DNA of 64,000 bases from Chinchilla lanigera (Eukaryota; Chordata; Mammalia; Rodentia; Chinchillidae). This document shows, one piece after another, positions 10,905 through 23,269 of the stretch (position 1 is the stretch's first letter; each line of letters starts with the position of its first letter). The notes beneath the pieces are model-generated. The model saw nothing but the letters and a program-made list of their open reading frames with translations. It made no database searches and was not told the origin of the DNA. The stretch lies in the NCBI RefSeq assembly GCF_000276665.1, contig NW_004955463.1, positions 12,729,516 to 12,793,515 on the forward strand, in the 5' to 3' direction. Both the position numbers and the translations under genes were made by a program.

Positions 10905-11237
10905 TTACTGGAGTGAAGGAACTCTGTGAGAAAGACCTTTAGGAGATTTTGAACCTGTCGCCTTACCAGGCAAAGGGGGTCATTCTCATTCAAGTGCCAA
11001 TAAATCAGGCCATTAGCCACCAGCGTTACATATATAATTGCATTTTGTGGGAGCTGGGTAAACCTTCATGTGTTGCTCTGTCTTTGTTAAACTGTGAGCT
11101 CTTTAAAGAGGGGCTTGAGAGTAGGTATGGAGCAGGGCAGCAGGATCATAGGCTCTGGCCTGGGTTCAAAAGCTGACCAAGGTTAATCCAAATCTTTTCA
11201 TGATCCATTTCAGACCCATACAGTGAAGAAATGCAGA
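10905..11237. other. Unique non-coding sequence
   Basis: Nothing recognised except a short L2-like phrase near 11085-11120 (aactgtgagctctttaaag), too short to call. Confidence 0.4.
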
Positions 11238-11622
11238 GGGTTTGGGGGGCTAAATTGTGTCCGTCTAAAATTCAGATATTTCATTCCTAACTCTTAATAC
11301 TTCAAATGTGACTGCGTTTGAAAGAAAGGTCTTTAAGTAAATAATGAAGGTTAAACCAAGCCCTAAGAGTGAGCCCTATGCGCTGCATGTCCTTGTGTGA
11401 AGAGATTAGGATGCAGAAAGGAACAGAGGAAAGATCACATGAAAATATGGGGAGGAAGAGAAGGTGCCATCTACAGACTAAAGAGGAAGGACTCAGAAGA
11501 ATCCAGGCCTGCCCACACCTTCTCTTGGACTTCCAGCCTCCAAGACTATAAGAGAATGATTTTCTGTTCAACCTTCTCAGACTGTGGTACTTTGCTATGG
11601 CAGAGCTAGCCAACAAAGACAG
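11238..11622 (+). mobile_element. Solo MLT1-type LTR
   Basis: In order: 'ggggctaaattgtgtccgtc', 'aatgtgactgcgtttgaaag', 'taatgaaggttaaaccaag', 'agattaggatgcagaaagg', 'ccaggcctgcccacacctt', 'ggacttccagcctccaagactataagagaatga' and the terminal 'gcagagctagccaacaaagac'. This is the MLT1 (ancient MaLR) LTR arrangement, close to full length. The start and end are judged from motif order only. Confidence 0.8.
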
Positions 11623-11915
11623 GAAGCTCTGTACCAGGGCTCCTTGAGCTCAAACAAGCCCAGCTTGTGATTTGTAACTTTGAAGATCACAGGTCCTTTG
11701 AGAAGGTGCTGAAAGCTAGGAAGCCTCTAGAAAAAATTGCTCATACGCATGGAGGTTTGCAAACCATTCAGGCCTGCATGGAACTACCTGTGGTTTTTAC
11801 TGTCCTATGGCTTCTGGAACTTTGTAAATAGTTTAGAAAAAGGGAAAGAATACAAGACTGGCCAGAAGAAAGAATTAAAATCTGGGGAAAGGTGCTTTTT
11901 TCATTTCAGTTCACA

Positions 11916-11945
11916 TTCCCTGAAAGTGACTTCCCTGAAAGTGAC
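11916..11945. repeat. Perfect 15-bp tandem duplication
   Basis: ttccctgaaagtgac occurs twice with no spacer. Confidence 0.95.
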
Positions 11946-14373
11946 TTTGTTTTAGGGAAAAGAGAAATTGATGTTCAGACTTTCTTGTTTTTACTGTCTT
12001 TGCAGACATCAGGAAAAAGACCCCCTCGGGGCGTTTTCTCTACTTCAGCAGTTTGGTTTAAGAACACAAATAAATGAGCCAGACTTGATGTGCTATGATA
12101 TTTGGGGACATTTTCCTTTTCTATCCGCATCTGAAGAATGAAAGCATCTGACTTCACTGAGTCAAAAGCAACGTTTGCTAGGGGAGGACCTGAGCGCCTT
12201 GGGTTCTTGTTCTCAAACTGCTTAGCCCTTGCAACATCCCAGCACTTCCTAGACACTAGTAGGCAGGAGTTCAGCTAGAAAATTCTGAATAAATCTGCAC
12301 ACCTCACCCTGATTGTTTCTGCCCTGGTCACTCTCCCGAGACTGAAACCTCTGTAGCACCACAAGTAGCAAACATTTCAGGATCTAAGCTGCTCCTGTAT
12401 TCTCTCCTCGTCCTGTCTGCTTCTGCCCAGTCTGAGCATCACATAAGTTCAGTAGGTCAAAAGGATCTCCCTGGTCCCTTCCCACTACCAAAAAAACTGT
12501 ATAATTTTATGATTCTCAGAATCCCAGCGCTATAGTAGCTCTAATTTCAGGCTTGTCTTTAATTCTTTGCTTTGCTTCACAGAGCAGAATAGCTTAGGTT
12601 GCAAAATCCATCCCAGAGAGTGCTGCCCCAGAGACCAGGAGGAGGGCAGCGGCAGGGAGGACAGAGACAGAGCACACAGCGCACCCCGCAGCAGGGCCGG
12701 GGAGGAGCCTGGTTTATTGGTCATGGAAATCTGTGCAGAGCAATTAGGCCACACTGGTAATTACAAGTGGTGGGAGTGTGTGTAGAACAGTGGCAGAGGT
12801 TTAGGTTAAAAGAGCTCTTCCAGGGGTTCCTCCCTAATTTAGCTCTGCTGGCCAACTGGATGAGCTGGCAGAGAGCCAAGGACAAACTTTGATGGGAGCA
12901 AGTCAGCTTCCTGGTCTGCCTAATTTGGGGAGATAATCCACAATATCACTGTCATGAGCACATTGCTTTTTTTTTCTTCCCAGTACTAAAGGGGAGCTTT
13001 TGTTGACATGAAGTGGAAGATCACTGACTCCCCCTTTCATTTCCTGTACCATGCCTTCCGGGGCAATGCTCTCCAACAGAATTCAGGATAAGGACAGCAC
13101 AATATGAAGCACTTCTGTTAGAATTAAGTGAAAAGTGATGGGCGAATGCAAGTTAGAAGCTGTCCTATGCTAACCCAGTGAGACCCAGTGTAGCAATAGA
13201 GTCACTGGCTGCATAGCCAACAGAAAACTCAGATCCGGCTTTTCGGGTAGTATTTGGTGGGACCTTGTAACCAACACTCTTTAAGCCACCTATTGCCTAA
13301 CTCTAAGGTGGTGTAGAAGTTGTGACTGTAACAGCACTTTTAGGGTGGTGAAGCAGTAATAATAATGAGAAGAATTTTCTTTCAAAAAGAAAATGGACCA
13401 TGCCCTACAGAAACCGCAGCCTTATCATTGGCCCTGAAGGGCTTTCTCTTTGGAAGGCTCTCTCCACAGAGTTGGCTGAGTCAAGAGCTCTGGCCACAAT
13501 AACAAACGACATCTTCAAGTTTCCAAAACCAAACCCTACTGCTGCCTTTAAAATATTCATAGGCACAATTACTCACCCCGAGCTGCCAGGGAGTGACTTA
13601 CATTTTATTTTATGACCCTAGAAAGTATCAAAGCGTTGGTGAAACAAACTGATCAGACTTTTTAGGCTGAGCGAAGATAGTTGCAGTTAAAGCAAAGGTA
13701 AGTATATCTTATTTATAATTGCTATGGATGTATGCAAACCTGTGTTACAGAGGCACAGTGGATACTTGTGAGTGATGAAATTATGATCGATTTGGGCAAC
13801 TTTTCCATATTTTTCTTTACTTCTATGTTTCCATATTTTTCTTTTTCTTTCTGTATTTTCTTCTGTGAACATACATTTTTCTTTGGAAGGGGACTGCAAT
13901 GAAGGAAGAGCAAAGTATTTTTGTTTTCCCCATTAAAAAAAGTCAGATGACCCAAAAAGAAGTGTATGTGCACAACACACAGGTACACACAAGTTTAAAA
14001 ACACACATCTGCCAGAGGCCACTTACTTTCTGTGCCTAATTCCAACCTTTTCACTGTAAGCAGGGAAAGCGAAGAGCCCCACCTCCTAAGTGACTAATGA
14101 CTTTCTCTCTTATTCAACACTCTTCTAGTGATTTTATTTATTCTTTGGGTTAAGGAAAGAAGGGAAAACAGAAAAAGGATGAAATCCACAATGTCCAGGC
14201 CTGACTCAAGTGGAAAGGAGGGGCCCGCATGTCCGATTTCTCCTGAAAGCCACCTCTGTTCTCTGTTCTCACAGCAGACACATGAGTGACTTATTGCTCC
14301 CAATTGCCTTTTAGTTTGTAATAAAGTTTTCAGCAACTCTTTTTAGCAGCTGTAACCTCTGCCCCTGTAAATT

Positions 14374-14375
<2 letters not shown>
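11946..14375. other. Unique non-coding sequence with a GC-richer core
   Basis: No repeat family or exon recognised in about 2.4 kb. The part 12590-12720 is clearly richer in G and C than its surroundings and is followed by two homeodomain-type cores (gcaattag, ggtaattac) at about 12740-12765. This may be a conserved or regulatory segment, or chance. Confidence 0.35.
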
Positions 14376-14436
<61 letters not shown>

Positions 14437-14437
14437 T
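14376..14437. repeat. (TC)n(AC)n microsatellite
   Basis: About fifteen TC units pass into about fifteen AC units with a single tac interruption. Confidence 0.97.
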
Positions 14438-15119
14438 GACTTCACTTTGTTCTTTCTTCACAGAATGCCAACTCATAAAGCTTTCATCAAGTCAACCAGG
14501 TGGAAAAATCCCTTTGTTGAAAGATACATTCATTCAGATCTGGAAAGGAGAGGAGCCATTGGGTGGGAGAGGGCGTGGCAAGCTAGGTAGGGAGAAGCAG
14601 AGAGTTTGCCACCAGGGCTGCTGGAAAGTGCTTTCTGTGTGGGGAGGTGGGAAGGAGCCCCACAGGGGCGTGCCCACTTGATGAAAGGTCTCCTCTCCTC
14701 CGCACGCCCTGGCTGCCAACATCCACAGAAGCTGGCAAATCTGTCATTGTAGGAGTGGGAACAGAGTTCATAATAGACATGTTCAAAGAAGTAGAGCTTT
14801 GGACCTAATACCTAATGATGATAAGAAAGCCTAAATCAAGTCAGGCATTCCTCCCGAGGTTGCACTCTAGTCTCTTGAGGGCAAATTGGCCTCTCCTTCC
14901 TGTCTGCCATGATCCACTCACCCTGCCTTTGATCCCCAGCACCCCCAGCCTCCTCGCGTACTCAGTAATAACCAGCAAGAACACTGGAGCCGTCTAGGAG
15001 GGAAAAGGCTTGCTGGAAGAATAATGTGTTGGGGCGGAAAAGGCCTAGGGAATGAAGACCACAAGGAGCAGCAGAGTAAGAAGTTGTAATACCTTTTATT
15101 TCCAAGGACTAGTGTCGGT
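14438..15119. other. Unique non-coding sequence
   Basis: Nothing recognised. Confidence 0.45.
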
Positions 15120-15232
15120 ACATAAAATTTTAAGATTTGGTCCAAAGAAGTTAAATACTTTGCTCGAACACACAATGCTTATAGGTTAAAAAACAAGTGT
15201 TGAAAACCAAATCTTTCTCAACTAAGCCACCA
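15120..15232 (-). mobile_element. MIR-like SINE fragment
   Basis: The order 'ccaaagaagttaaatactttgctcgaacacac' then 'ggttaaaaaacaagtgttgaaaacc' matches the reverse complement of the MIR head (tRNA-like part with the conserved accttgggcaagttactt phrase). Strongly diverged. Confidence 0.45.
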
Positions 15233-15900
15233 GCCATTACTAAAAACTTAAATTTTGAGGAGGTGTTGTCATGTTAATAATGAAGTCTATACATGGAGGG
15301 AAGTTCTCCCCAGAATGAGGAAAAAAAGAACAGACTGATGATGAAGTTCTACAAGGGGGCACACTTGGGGCCAAAGAGAAGACTAACAGCATCAAATTCT
15401 TCCTCCTCTTGACGTAGCCCAGAATAGTCAGAGAGCAGAGCCTGGCTGGACAGTGAAATTTGGACCAATTTTCATTGAATCATCTCACTTATCAGAGTTT
15501 ACCAGGGGCAAAACTAAAACTGTAAAAAGATCATCAACTGTCAAAATAAGAAAATTACTGAATGCTTCCTCTTGGAAATTCTACATTTCCTATCATTAAA
15601 AAATCTTTTCATTTCCCTCCTCTGGTATCTATAAATAAAATTAAGCTTAAAATTCAGTTTAGAAGATCACTGAAGACCCAGAACTCATCTCCACTTGATT
15701 TATCTCACTAGAATAAATAGCTCCATTGAGGAAGGAGATGATTGAGTTTGGTTGTATTTCTCTTATTTAATTTGCTACTCAGCAAAATTTAGGGTAACTT
15801 ATTATAGCCCAAGCATTTTTAATGGTCATACAGGACATAGATATTAATAACACACAGTTGCTAACCTCAAAGAACTGGTAGTACAGTTACATGATCTAAA
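15233..15900. other. Unique non-coding sequence
   Basis: Nothing recognised. Confidence 0.45.
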
Positions 15901-15985
15901 AAAGTAACTTCACGTTCCTTAGACTCAATTTGCTCATCTATAAAACAGAACTATCGTCATCTCTTTCTCAGAGGCTAAATGCTCC
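15901..15985 (+). mobile_element. MIR SINE fragment
   Basis: 'agtaacttcacgttccttagactcaatttgctcatctataaaacagaactat' follows the MIR phrase in which a line ending 'agttacttaac' is succeeded by 'cctcagtttcctcatctgtaaaatgg'. Confidence 0.55.
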
Positions 15986-16822
15986 CATAGGTGTCCATGC
16001 AGCCTGAGCTGCATTGCACTATGAAAAGTAACCAGTGAGAAAATTATTTTTACCTTTTATACACTGCTTCATTTAACAGTCAATAAGCTAAATCCAAACT
16101 ATGTGGATGAATTAGGCAATTTTCTACCAAATGCTCAGAATTCCTATGAGACCACTAACACAGTATGATGAAATCACCTCTTTTTCTTAAAAAGAGGTTA
16201 AATCTTTAAAGTTGGGGAAATAGACTTACAAGAAGATGTATTGTTTGCAGTTTCAGTAAGGATTACATTATTTAGAACTATGTTTGTGTGCAAGTAACAG
16301 AAAAACCCTGAGAAAAAGTCAACTAAATAGGTAGTTCAGTTCTCTCTCACGTAAGAGAAGTTGGAAGTAGGCAAGTCAAAGACATACATGGTACTTTTGA
16401 AGTCAGGGTGAAATCCAGCTGCATTAAACCAAGGGATGGACTTTGTTCATTTGGCCCAAGGCAGCTGACACAATTTTGGTCATCACATTCATTTTCAAGT
16501 ATCAGGATGGATAAGGAAGTTTAGGAAAACTTGCCCAATCTACATGTATCCCATTGGTCAAAGCTGAAACACATAGCCACACTTAGCTGAAAAGAGGCCA
16601 AGAAATTCAGTCTCTACTCAAGGACTAATATGCCTGACTAATGTGCCTAACAAATTTCCTTTGAGAGAAAAAATTAGAATAAATATTTTGAAGATATTTA
16701 TCAGGTTTTACCACAGTTTTTACCATCAGAAAATACTATTAAATATTCATCAACAGCTCCTGCAGACCTTCCTTTGCTGAGATCTGATACTTCTCCGGAC
16801 TAGGAAGACCCTAGATCCTAGC
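15986..16822. other. Unique sequence, possible ancient repeat at 16240-16610
   Basis: Around 16270-16560 phrases such as 'gtgcaagtaacagaaaaaccc', 'gaagtcagggtgaaatccagctgc' and 'cccattggtcaaagctgaaacac' resemble an old interspersed mammalian repeat, but I cannot assign a family. Confidence 0.3.
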
Positions 16823-17000
16823 CAGTGGTTCTCAAAATGTAGTACGCATCATAATCACCTGGCCAGCTTGTGATAACACAGATTGCCAAGCCAGCCTCTG
16901 TGGTAATTTCTTGTTTAGTGGATCTGAGGTGGAGCGAGATGATTTGCACTTGGAAAAGTTTTCTGGTGATGACGCTGCTGCCTGAGAACCACACTTGGGA
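16823..17000 (+). mobile_element. MER5A-type hAT-Charlie element
   Basis: It begins with cagtggttctcaaaatgtag and continues 'cgcatcataatcacctggccagcttgt', 'aacacagattgccaagcc', 'gtggatctgaggtgg', ending 'gagaaccacacttggga'. The length of about 178 bases and the order agree with MER5A, a non-autonomous hAT-Charlie element of about 189 bases. The 3' terminus is decayed. Confidence 0.8.
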
Positions 17001-18245
17001 ATTACCTTTCCATAGGAATGGAACAAAAGGGAAAAAGAAAAGAGCAAGACACTGTGAATATCAATTACAAGGTAGATAAATAGAGAGTAGGATTAATAAA
17101 AATAATAATAACATCAAACCATAAATAAGGATGCAAACTCTGTTAGGCAGGATGTGTAACCACCTATTAAGCCCCAGAACAAGACTTCTAGTATTGCAGA
17201 ACATTCTGACACAGGACACAACCCAGATGCCATTGTGCAAGGGAGCCTGGGTGTGACTGTGACCTGACCTGCTTGACATGCATTTTGGGAAGCAACAAAG
17301 GTCACACTTTATTGCTCTAAATTGCTGAAGTCTGTTTCTTCCTCACATCTGACACATTATCTCCAGCCCTATTGGAGTTGCTGGCCTCTGGCCTGCCTGG
17401 ATATTTGGCTCAGGTTTCTCCTGGGAGGCGGAATGCTGAGGCCAAAAGAGCCACAGCCAACTTTCTCTCCCCACAGACTCACAGAATCAGTAATCTGGGA
17501 CCTCCTGCTTTCCTTGTCATCTCTCTGGTGCCCACTAATCATGACAAGTTTCACTAGTGGGGTTAGTATTGGTAGGTCAGAAACCTCTAACCTCTGATCA
17601 AAAAGCACAATGAGCAATATTCTCTGGTTGGGTGGTGCTTCCTCCTTCAGCACTGGGAGCTTCCTTCTCTATTTGCTGCTCATATTTACTTTCTCAAAGC
17701 AGAAATATATGCACGGCTATGCACACATGACTTTGACCATACCTTGCTTAATGCTTGCTGTTTGTATGCTCTAGCTGTTAGAGTACAACCTCTCCTCCAG
17801 GAAATGAGAGCTCAAAACACCCAGAGCAATACCTCACATCTGGGCAATCAGTGAGTGTTGGGTGGTTGAAACTTAGCCTGGGTCTGCCCACTACACACTT
17901 TGTGGACAGGACTTGAGATTCTCTGCTGGCCTCCCCTCTGGAAGCTCCAGCCTCATCTCCACCTGTGAGTGCCAGCAGACGCAGATTGTGTGCACATTCT
18001 CTCTGCCCCTTTCCTCATCTGAAAACATTGCTGCAGACACTGCACACTACTTTTGAAAGAGTGCCAGTCCCTAATGCAGGCCTTTGGCAGGGACAGGGAG
18101 AGATAAAAGGGCCAGAGTATAAATTGCTAAAGATTTTCTGTCCAAGAGGCATACCAGATACCTGAACTCTACCAAAGGAACCTCAAAGGTAAGAGCAATC
18201 ACAAGTATTGATCTTTAACTAACAGGTCAGTGAATTTTCAATGCA
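17001..18245. other. Unique non-coding sequence
   Basis: No family or coding signal recognised. Confidence 0.45.
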
Positions 18246-18291
18246 GTTAGCTCACACCATTGTTCTGTGAGGTGTTAGCTCACACCATTGT
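18246..18291. repeat. 28-bp period duplication
   Basis: gttagctcacaccattgt occurs at 18246-18263 and again at 18274-18291, an 18-base perfect match in a 28-base period. Confidence 0.9.
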
Positions 18292-18458
18292 ATTCTGCAT
18301 GTATAGAGTCAGACTCACGAAAGTACCTCTAACTCTGACTGGTAAGACAGTGAGTTGTTACCTCCCTCATAATAGTGGCCCATGGAAGGCTCCATAAAAT
18401 GATGTACTGAAAGATCTTAAGAGAGGTGAAGAAAATAATGCTTTATTTTAATAAACTT

Positions 18459-18690
18459 CTTATTGATTGATTTCTTGATGATAGCCATTCTTCCTGGAGT
18501 AAGATGGAATCTCAGTGTTGTTTCAATTTACAATTCTCAAATGACTAATGATGTTGAACATTTTTTCATGTACTTATTTACCATTTGTATTTCTTCATCT
18601 GAGAAGTGTGCATCTCAGATGCCCATTTTTGGATTGGGTCTTTGAATTCTGGGGGCCTGATTTTTTTTAATTCTTTATCTTGTTTTTTGA
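18459..18690 (-). mobile_element. L1 ORF2 fragment (3' part of ORF2)
   Basis: The stretch is closely similar to 55004-55205 in the long L1 of this window (shared 'ttgatttcttgatgatagcc', 'gatgttgaacattttttcatg', 'accatttgtatttcttcatctgag'). On the reverse strand it encodes the ORF2 C-terminal region upstream of the cysteine motif, with stops. It has neither the L1 3' UTR nor a tail, so both ends are truncated. Confidence 0.85.
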
Positions 18691-19749
18691 AATTCTGTGT
18701 TGTTTCTAGTGTTTTTATTTTTTTTATTCTCTTTAAAAATAAATTTAAAATGAACAGTATCATACACACATACACATAAAAACTTTTTTTTCCTCTGTTT
18801 TTTTTTTTATTTTGGAATTAGAAACCTAGATTTTGGCCAGAAAACACAGGCAAATGAAGATTTAAATTCACCCATAGCTCAGGTGCCAGGCTATAGAAAA
18901 TGAAATTAATCTATTTTAAAACTCAATTGGGCTTATGGAGATAGTTCTCTGTCTATTTGCCCTAATCAGCTGTATTTCTTTTTCAGTCTCGTTTGACTTT
19001 TCTTGCAACAGGGGTAAAATGCATGTGAAGAAGGAAAACCAGAAGGTGTGATGAAGGGACAGAAGGAATTAGAGGTCTCCTGCATGAATAGGTATGTAAT
19101 TTGATTCACTGTTTACACTGCTGTTGAAGATAGTTAAACAGTTGTCCTGCTGATGACCTCTAAAATTGAGATTTTGGAGAAATTTCTAAAACCAAATAAA
19201 CATTTTCTTTTTCCTGCAGAAAAGCCAGTTCGTTATAAACCATCAAAAATGTATGGCAACTTATTATATGCAAAATAATATACTGGCAATAAAAATATAG
19301 TTGGAGACAGAGCCTAGAGTATATAAAAAATGCTCTATTTTTAATGTTCCAGGTGTCAAATGGCACACACAATAATAATGTAAAAGAGAGATTACCATGG
19401 GGTGTGATGTTTGAGAAAGACTTCACATAGGTGAGATTCAAGTAGGGCCTCTGTAATATGTAAAATTTAGGTAGAGAAGAAGTAGTTATCATTCTAGGAA
19501 AAGAAAAGGTGTGAGATAGATAAGAGGAAAAGTAGAGCACTGGAGATTACTCTGTTAATAACTTTTTAGCAAAGTAATGAGGAGAATCCTGTAGGAAATT
19601 TTTGGGCAGGACGGTAATGTTAAGTGAAGATTTACAAAATCCCCTGGCTGCAAACTGATCAAAAGAAACAAAGAGAAGTAAAATAGAGAAAAATACTTTA
19701 TTATTGTTCAATACAGATAATGGTCATCATTTTATATCACAAACTCTGA
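18691..19749. other. AT-rich non-coding sequence
   Basis: No family securely recognised. The stretch 19390-19520 vaguely recalls an L2/MIR-era repeat but is too diverged to call. Confidence 0.35.
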
Positions 19750-19779
19750 GAACTGTGTCAACTAAAATTGACACAGTTC
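19750..19779. repeat. Perfect 12-bp inverted repeat (hairpin)
   Basis: gaactgtgtcaa at 19750-19761 and its exact reverse complement ttgacacagttc at 19768-19779 are separated by a 6-base loop ctaaaa. Confidence 0.9.
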
Positions 19780-22700
19780 AATTAGAATGACAGTTCAAGA
19801 CTTGACAACCCTGCTATATTCAAGATTTCTATATAGTATTATGGGAAGAAGAAAGTCTATGTAATAATTTAAAAAAGACTCCAACCCAACTTTATTACAA
19901 TGAAGACTGGGTATATGAATAGGTTATATATTATACATATACACTAAAAGGCCAAAATAAAACCCATTGCTCTACATAACTAATATGCACCAAAAAAGAG
20001 CAAATACCCTACCCTGATTTTCATCCCTTCCTGAAGTCACATGTTTTGACCCAATAAGTGGGATAGAAATTGTATATTTTTGCCTTTTTTTCCCTACCAT
20101 AACTTCATAATGGTGGCACAGGCTGACTCGGCTATTAAGACAAACCCCTTCCTAAGATGGAGAATATGGTCTAAGAAAGAAACATGCCTAGTGTATTTGT
20201 ATACACTACCACAGAAATGCCAAATGCACACCAACTTCTTCAGATGCTCAGGACTTCAACTTCTTACCTACTGACTAGCAAATTACTAATATAATCCTTC
20301 TAATTCATCACTTGGGCTTCAAGACAAAATTTAAAGGAAAGTTTCTAATAGCATATATGTACACAGTAAATGGAAAAACAGAATATGGGGCAAATAGCAA
20401 GCTCAGAAATGTTCTGTTATTAAGAAGCAATGAACAAGAAAACAGAGGAAGCACAGGACCTAGGCAGGAAACCTGCAGTGAAAAATGCATGCACATAAAA
20501 CAAGTGAATATAAATTGTAAATTTTACATGAAGTTCATCCTCTCAAATAAGAATTAATGAGGAAATGTAAAGAAAATTTAGATTATTATGATCTAAATTT
20601 GATTTAGATTTTTTATGATTAAGAGTATTATGATCTTAAGTAAACTGAAAAAAAAAACAAACTATGAAACAAATAAAAAGAGGGAGTTAAGCACTGGACT
20701 AGGCTTTTTTAAAAGAGCCACTCTAAATAATCAAATAATTTAGCATGGTAAAGCTAGTGCATTTAAGTAACATAAGATACAACAAAGTCAGAACTGACAA
20801 TACAATAATAGAATCAGAAACATGGTAGATAGGACCTTGCCAAAATAAAAACATCCAGACACTAGAGAAAAAAAAATCACAAAATACCCCAAACAGTTTA
20901 TGCATGGGCAACAGTTAGGAAACAAATGTTTGGGTAGCAAGTGAGTTTTAAGAAGAAAACAGAACAAGTGGACTAATGGGACACAAACAGCAGCAAGAGA
21001 TATAACAGAAAAAAACGTTCCTAAATGTAATACTTATAGATTAAAATAATTTAAACCTATAGATTAAAAAAATTTACCATAATTTATCAAAAGTCTCAAA
21101 AAATTTAAGAATATATCCTACTCAGTCTTGCGAAGTTCAAAAATAAAAATGTTATAGCCAGCCAAATGAAAGTAAACATAAGTGGAAATAGTGAGGTTTA
21201 CCTAAAAACAAAATGTGTTTTCCAAAAGAAATGGCTTGATAGCTATAGAATTTTGAAAGGATGAGAAAATGTGAAACAAAATTTTTATATCTAACCAAAT
21301 TTTTATTCATAAGTATTAACAATAGAAATATAAATTCAAGGGATGAAATATACATCCCCAGGCCAATGCAGTCAAAAATGCAGCTTAACAAAGAAATTAC
21401 TTAAAATAAAGAGGTCATAAATAAAGAATATTTGAGAAAAGGTAATGCTGAACATTTAATCTATGTATACACAGACTTGGAACCAAGTAATTGTACTAAT
21501 TATATTAGAGAAAAAGATTATAAGTATCTAATTTTTCAATGGCAAGTTATGTACTATAGAAAATAACAATTGAAATATAATTTAAGGTAGCATAAGGAAA
21601 GGCATACCAGAATATAACAGCAATATCCATATAAGGAACTCTAAGTGACCTAGTTTTTCCTCATTAGGAGGAAAAAAACAATATTATTTACTGTCTCAAT
21701 TTTGTTATGTAACAATTATAAACTTGGGTGTATATATTAAACAAATCAAATATGAACAATCAGAAGAAACAGCATATAGTCTTCAAGAAATTGACCTGAC
21801 AAAGAATATAAATACACGTGCAAGTTCAGAGGAGATGACAGCAGGGAAAATATGGTAAATAAAAATAAATAAGTAAAAATTTAAGAAATTAATAAATGGA
21901 GAGAAGGGAAAACCCACACACGCAAAAAAAAAAAACCCAGAAACAAAATAAGGCTTATAATACCAAATACATTTTATGAACATACATGTAACTTGATATT
22001 TATCTATTTATAGAATGACTGCTAGTTTAGGCAACTGACAAAAGGAAAACTTCAGTCTACACAAACCCGTTTTTAAAGAAGGTATTCGTGAAGATTGAAA
22101 TTAAAATGATATGCAAATATGTAGCAAAAAAATGAAAAGTACAATAAATCTCATACAACTGAAACAGAAAGAACCAGGTTTTGGTAACTGTGTTCCAAAA
22201 TTGAGTTCTCAGCTAAAGTACAAAAGAAAATGAATAAATATTCCATTTTATGGAAGAAGATTTAACATTCAGTGAACTAATAACTATCCTTTACTATTTG
22301 TGTTAAACAGAATAAAAATATGTAAAAGAAAAATCTGCATAAAACACAAAAAAAAATTTACTGAAGCGCTAGGAATGGAAAACCTCTACAACTTTCACAA
22401 ATAAATATCACTAGCCATTAATATTCTAAGTAGATCACACTTGTTGTGAATCATGTAATCAATAAAATCATAATATACAGTATACAACTAACAAACAAAA
22501 ATGCACCTACTTTTTGCAGGCACAGCTGAATTTTAAAAAACTGTTCATAAAGGATATGAAAAAAATTAATAAATTTCAAAAGTAACTCAACACCTGTTTT
22601 TATCACAGTACAACAAAAGAAGAAATAAATAACACAAATATAAATAATTGACAACCTGAAATATTTCAAACACTAAACCTTAGGCCAAAAAAATGTCAAA

Positions 22701-22797
22701 ATCATAATTAAAAGATGAAATAACAATAAAGGAAATCCTCACAATCAAACTTACTGAATACAAATAAATTTATACTCAGAGGAAGATTCATAGCCTT
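19780..22797. other. AT-rich block, degenerate
   Basis: About 3 kb with strong A bias on the plus strand and few C or G. The composition is like that of old L1-type sequence, but I find no convincing ORF2 or ORF1 motif. The short frames here are all low-complexity translations. Confidence 0.35.
20574..20609. repeat. AT-rich overlapping hairpins
   Basis: aaatttagat (20574-20583) pairs with atctaaattt (20591-20600) across a 7-base loop, and atctaaat (20591-20598) can also pair with atttagat (20602-20609) across ttg, so one arm can choose between two partners. Confidence 0.8.
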
Positions 22798-22895
22798 AAA
22801 CATTGTTACCGGGGCTGGGGATTTAGCTCAGCGGCAAAAGCGCCTGCCTGACAAGCGCAAGGTCGTGAGTTCGGTTCCCGGTACCGGAGAAAAAC

Positions 22896-22927
<32 letters not shown>

Positions 22928-22936
22928 ATTGTTACC
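22798..22936 (+). mobile_element. Young ID SINE with perfect target duplication
   Basis: The element proper runs 22811 to about 22923. It begins ggggctggggatttagctca, a tRNA-like head with an A-box-like tagctcagcgg at 22824-22834 and a B-box-like gttcggttc at 22869-22877, the internal RNA polymerase III promoter arrangement, then 'ccggtaccggagaaaaacc' and an uninterrupted A tail of about 30. The target duplication aaacattgttacc is identical on both sides (22798-22810 and 22924-22936). Clean ends, a homogeneous tail and intact boxes indicate a recent insertion. It is a retroposon, not a functional tRNA gene: the anticodon arm is not tRNA-like and the tail is A-rich. Confidence 0.95.
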
Positions 22937-23255
22937 AAGCAAAACTAGTATAAATATTATTTACTTCAAAAACAAGTAGGCACATTTGAAGAAAATATAT
23001 AATATAAATTCATACATATAAAACAAACCAAATGGATTTTGGTTTATGAATCCAAAGAGTAAAACAGACCAATTCACTAGCTGTCAATAAATTTTTAAAA
23101 TGCAAATATACAACATGTAAAGTAATAAAGGGGATATTCATAGATTTAATAAAATTTAGATAACTATAACATTGTAAACATGTATCAAAACACCACACAA
23201 ATATATACTTTTTGTTTTTATGTGTCAGTTTAAAAGTGTTTAATTTATGTTTTTA
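22937..23255. other. AT-rich non-coding sequence
   Basis: Continuation of the AT-rich block, with no feature recognised before the L1 target duplication. Confidence 0.4.
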
Positions 23256-23269
23256 AAAACTATATAACA

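Noticed and set aside
22811..22923. tRNA gene
   Set aside because: The head is tRNA-derived, but the A tail and target duplication identify an ID retroposon.
22300..23255. L1 or HAL1 remains in the AT-rich block
   Set aside because: Composition is suggestive, but no ORF2 or ORF1 motif could be identified in any frame.
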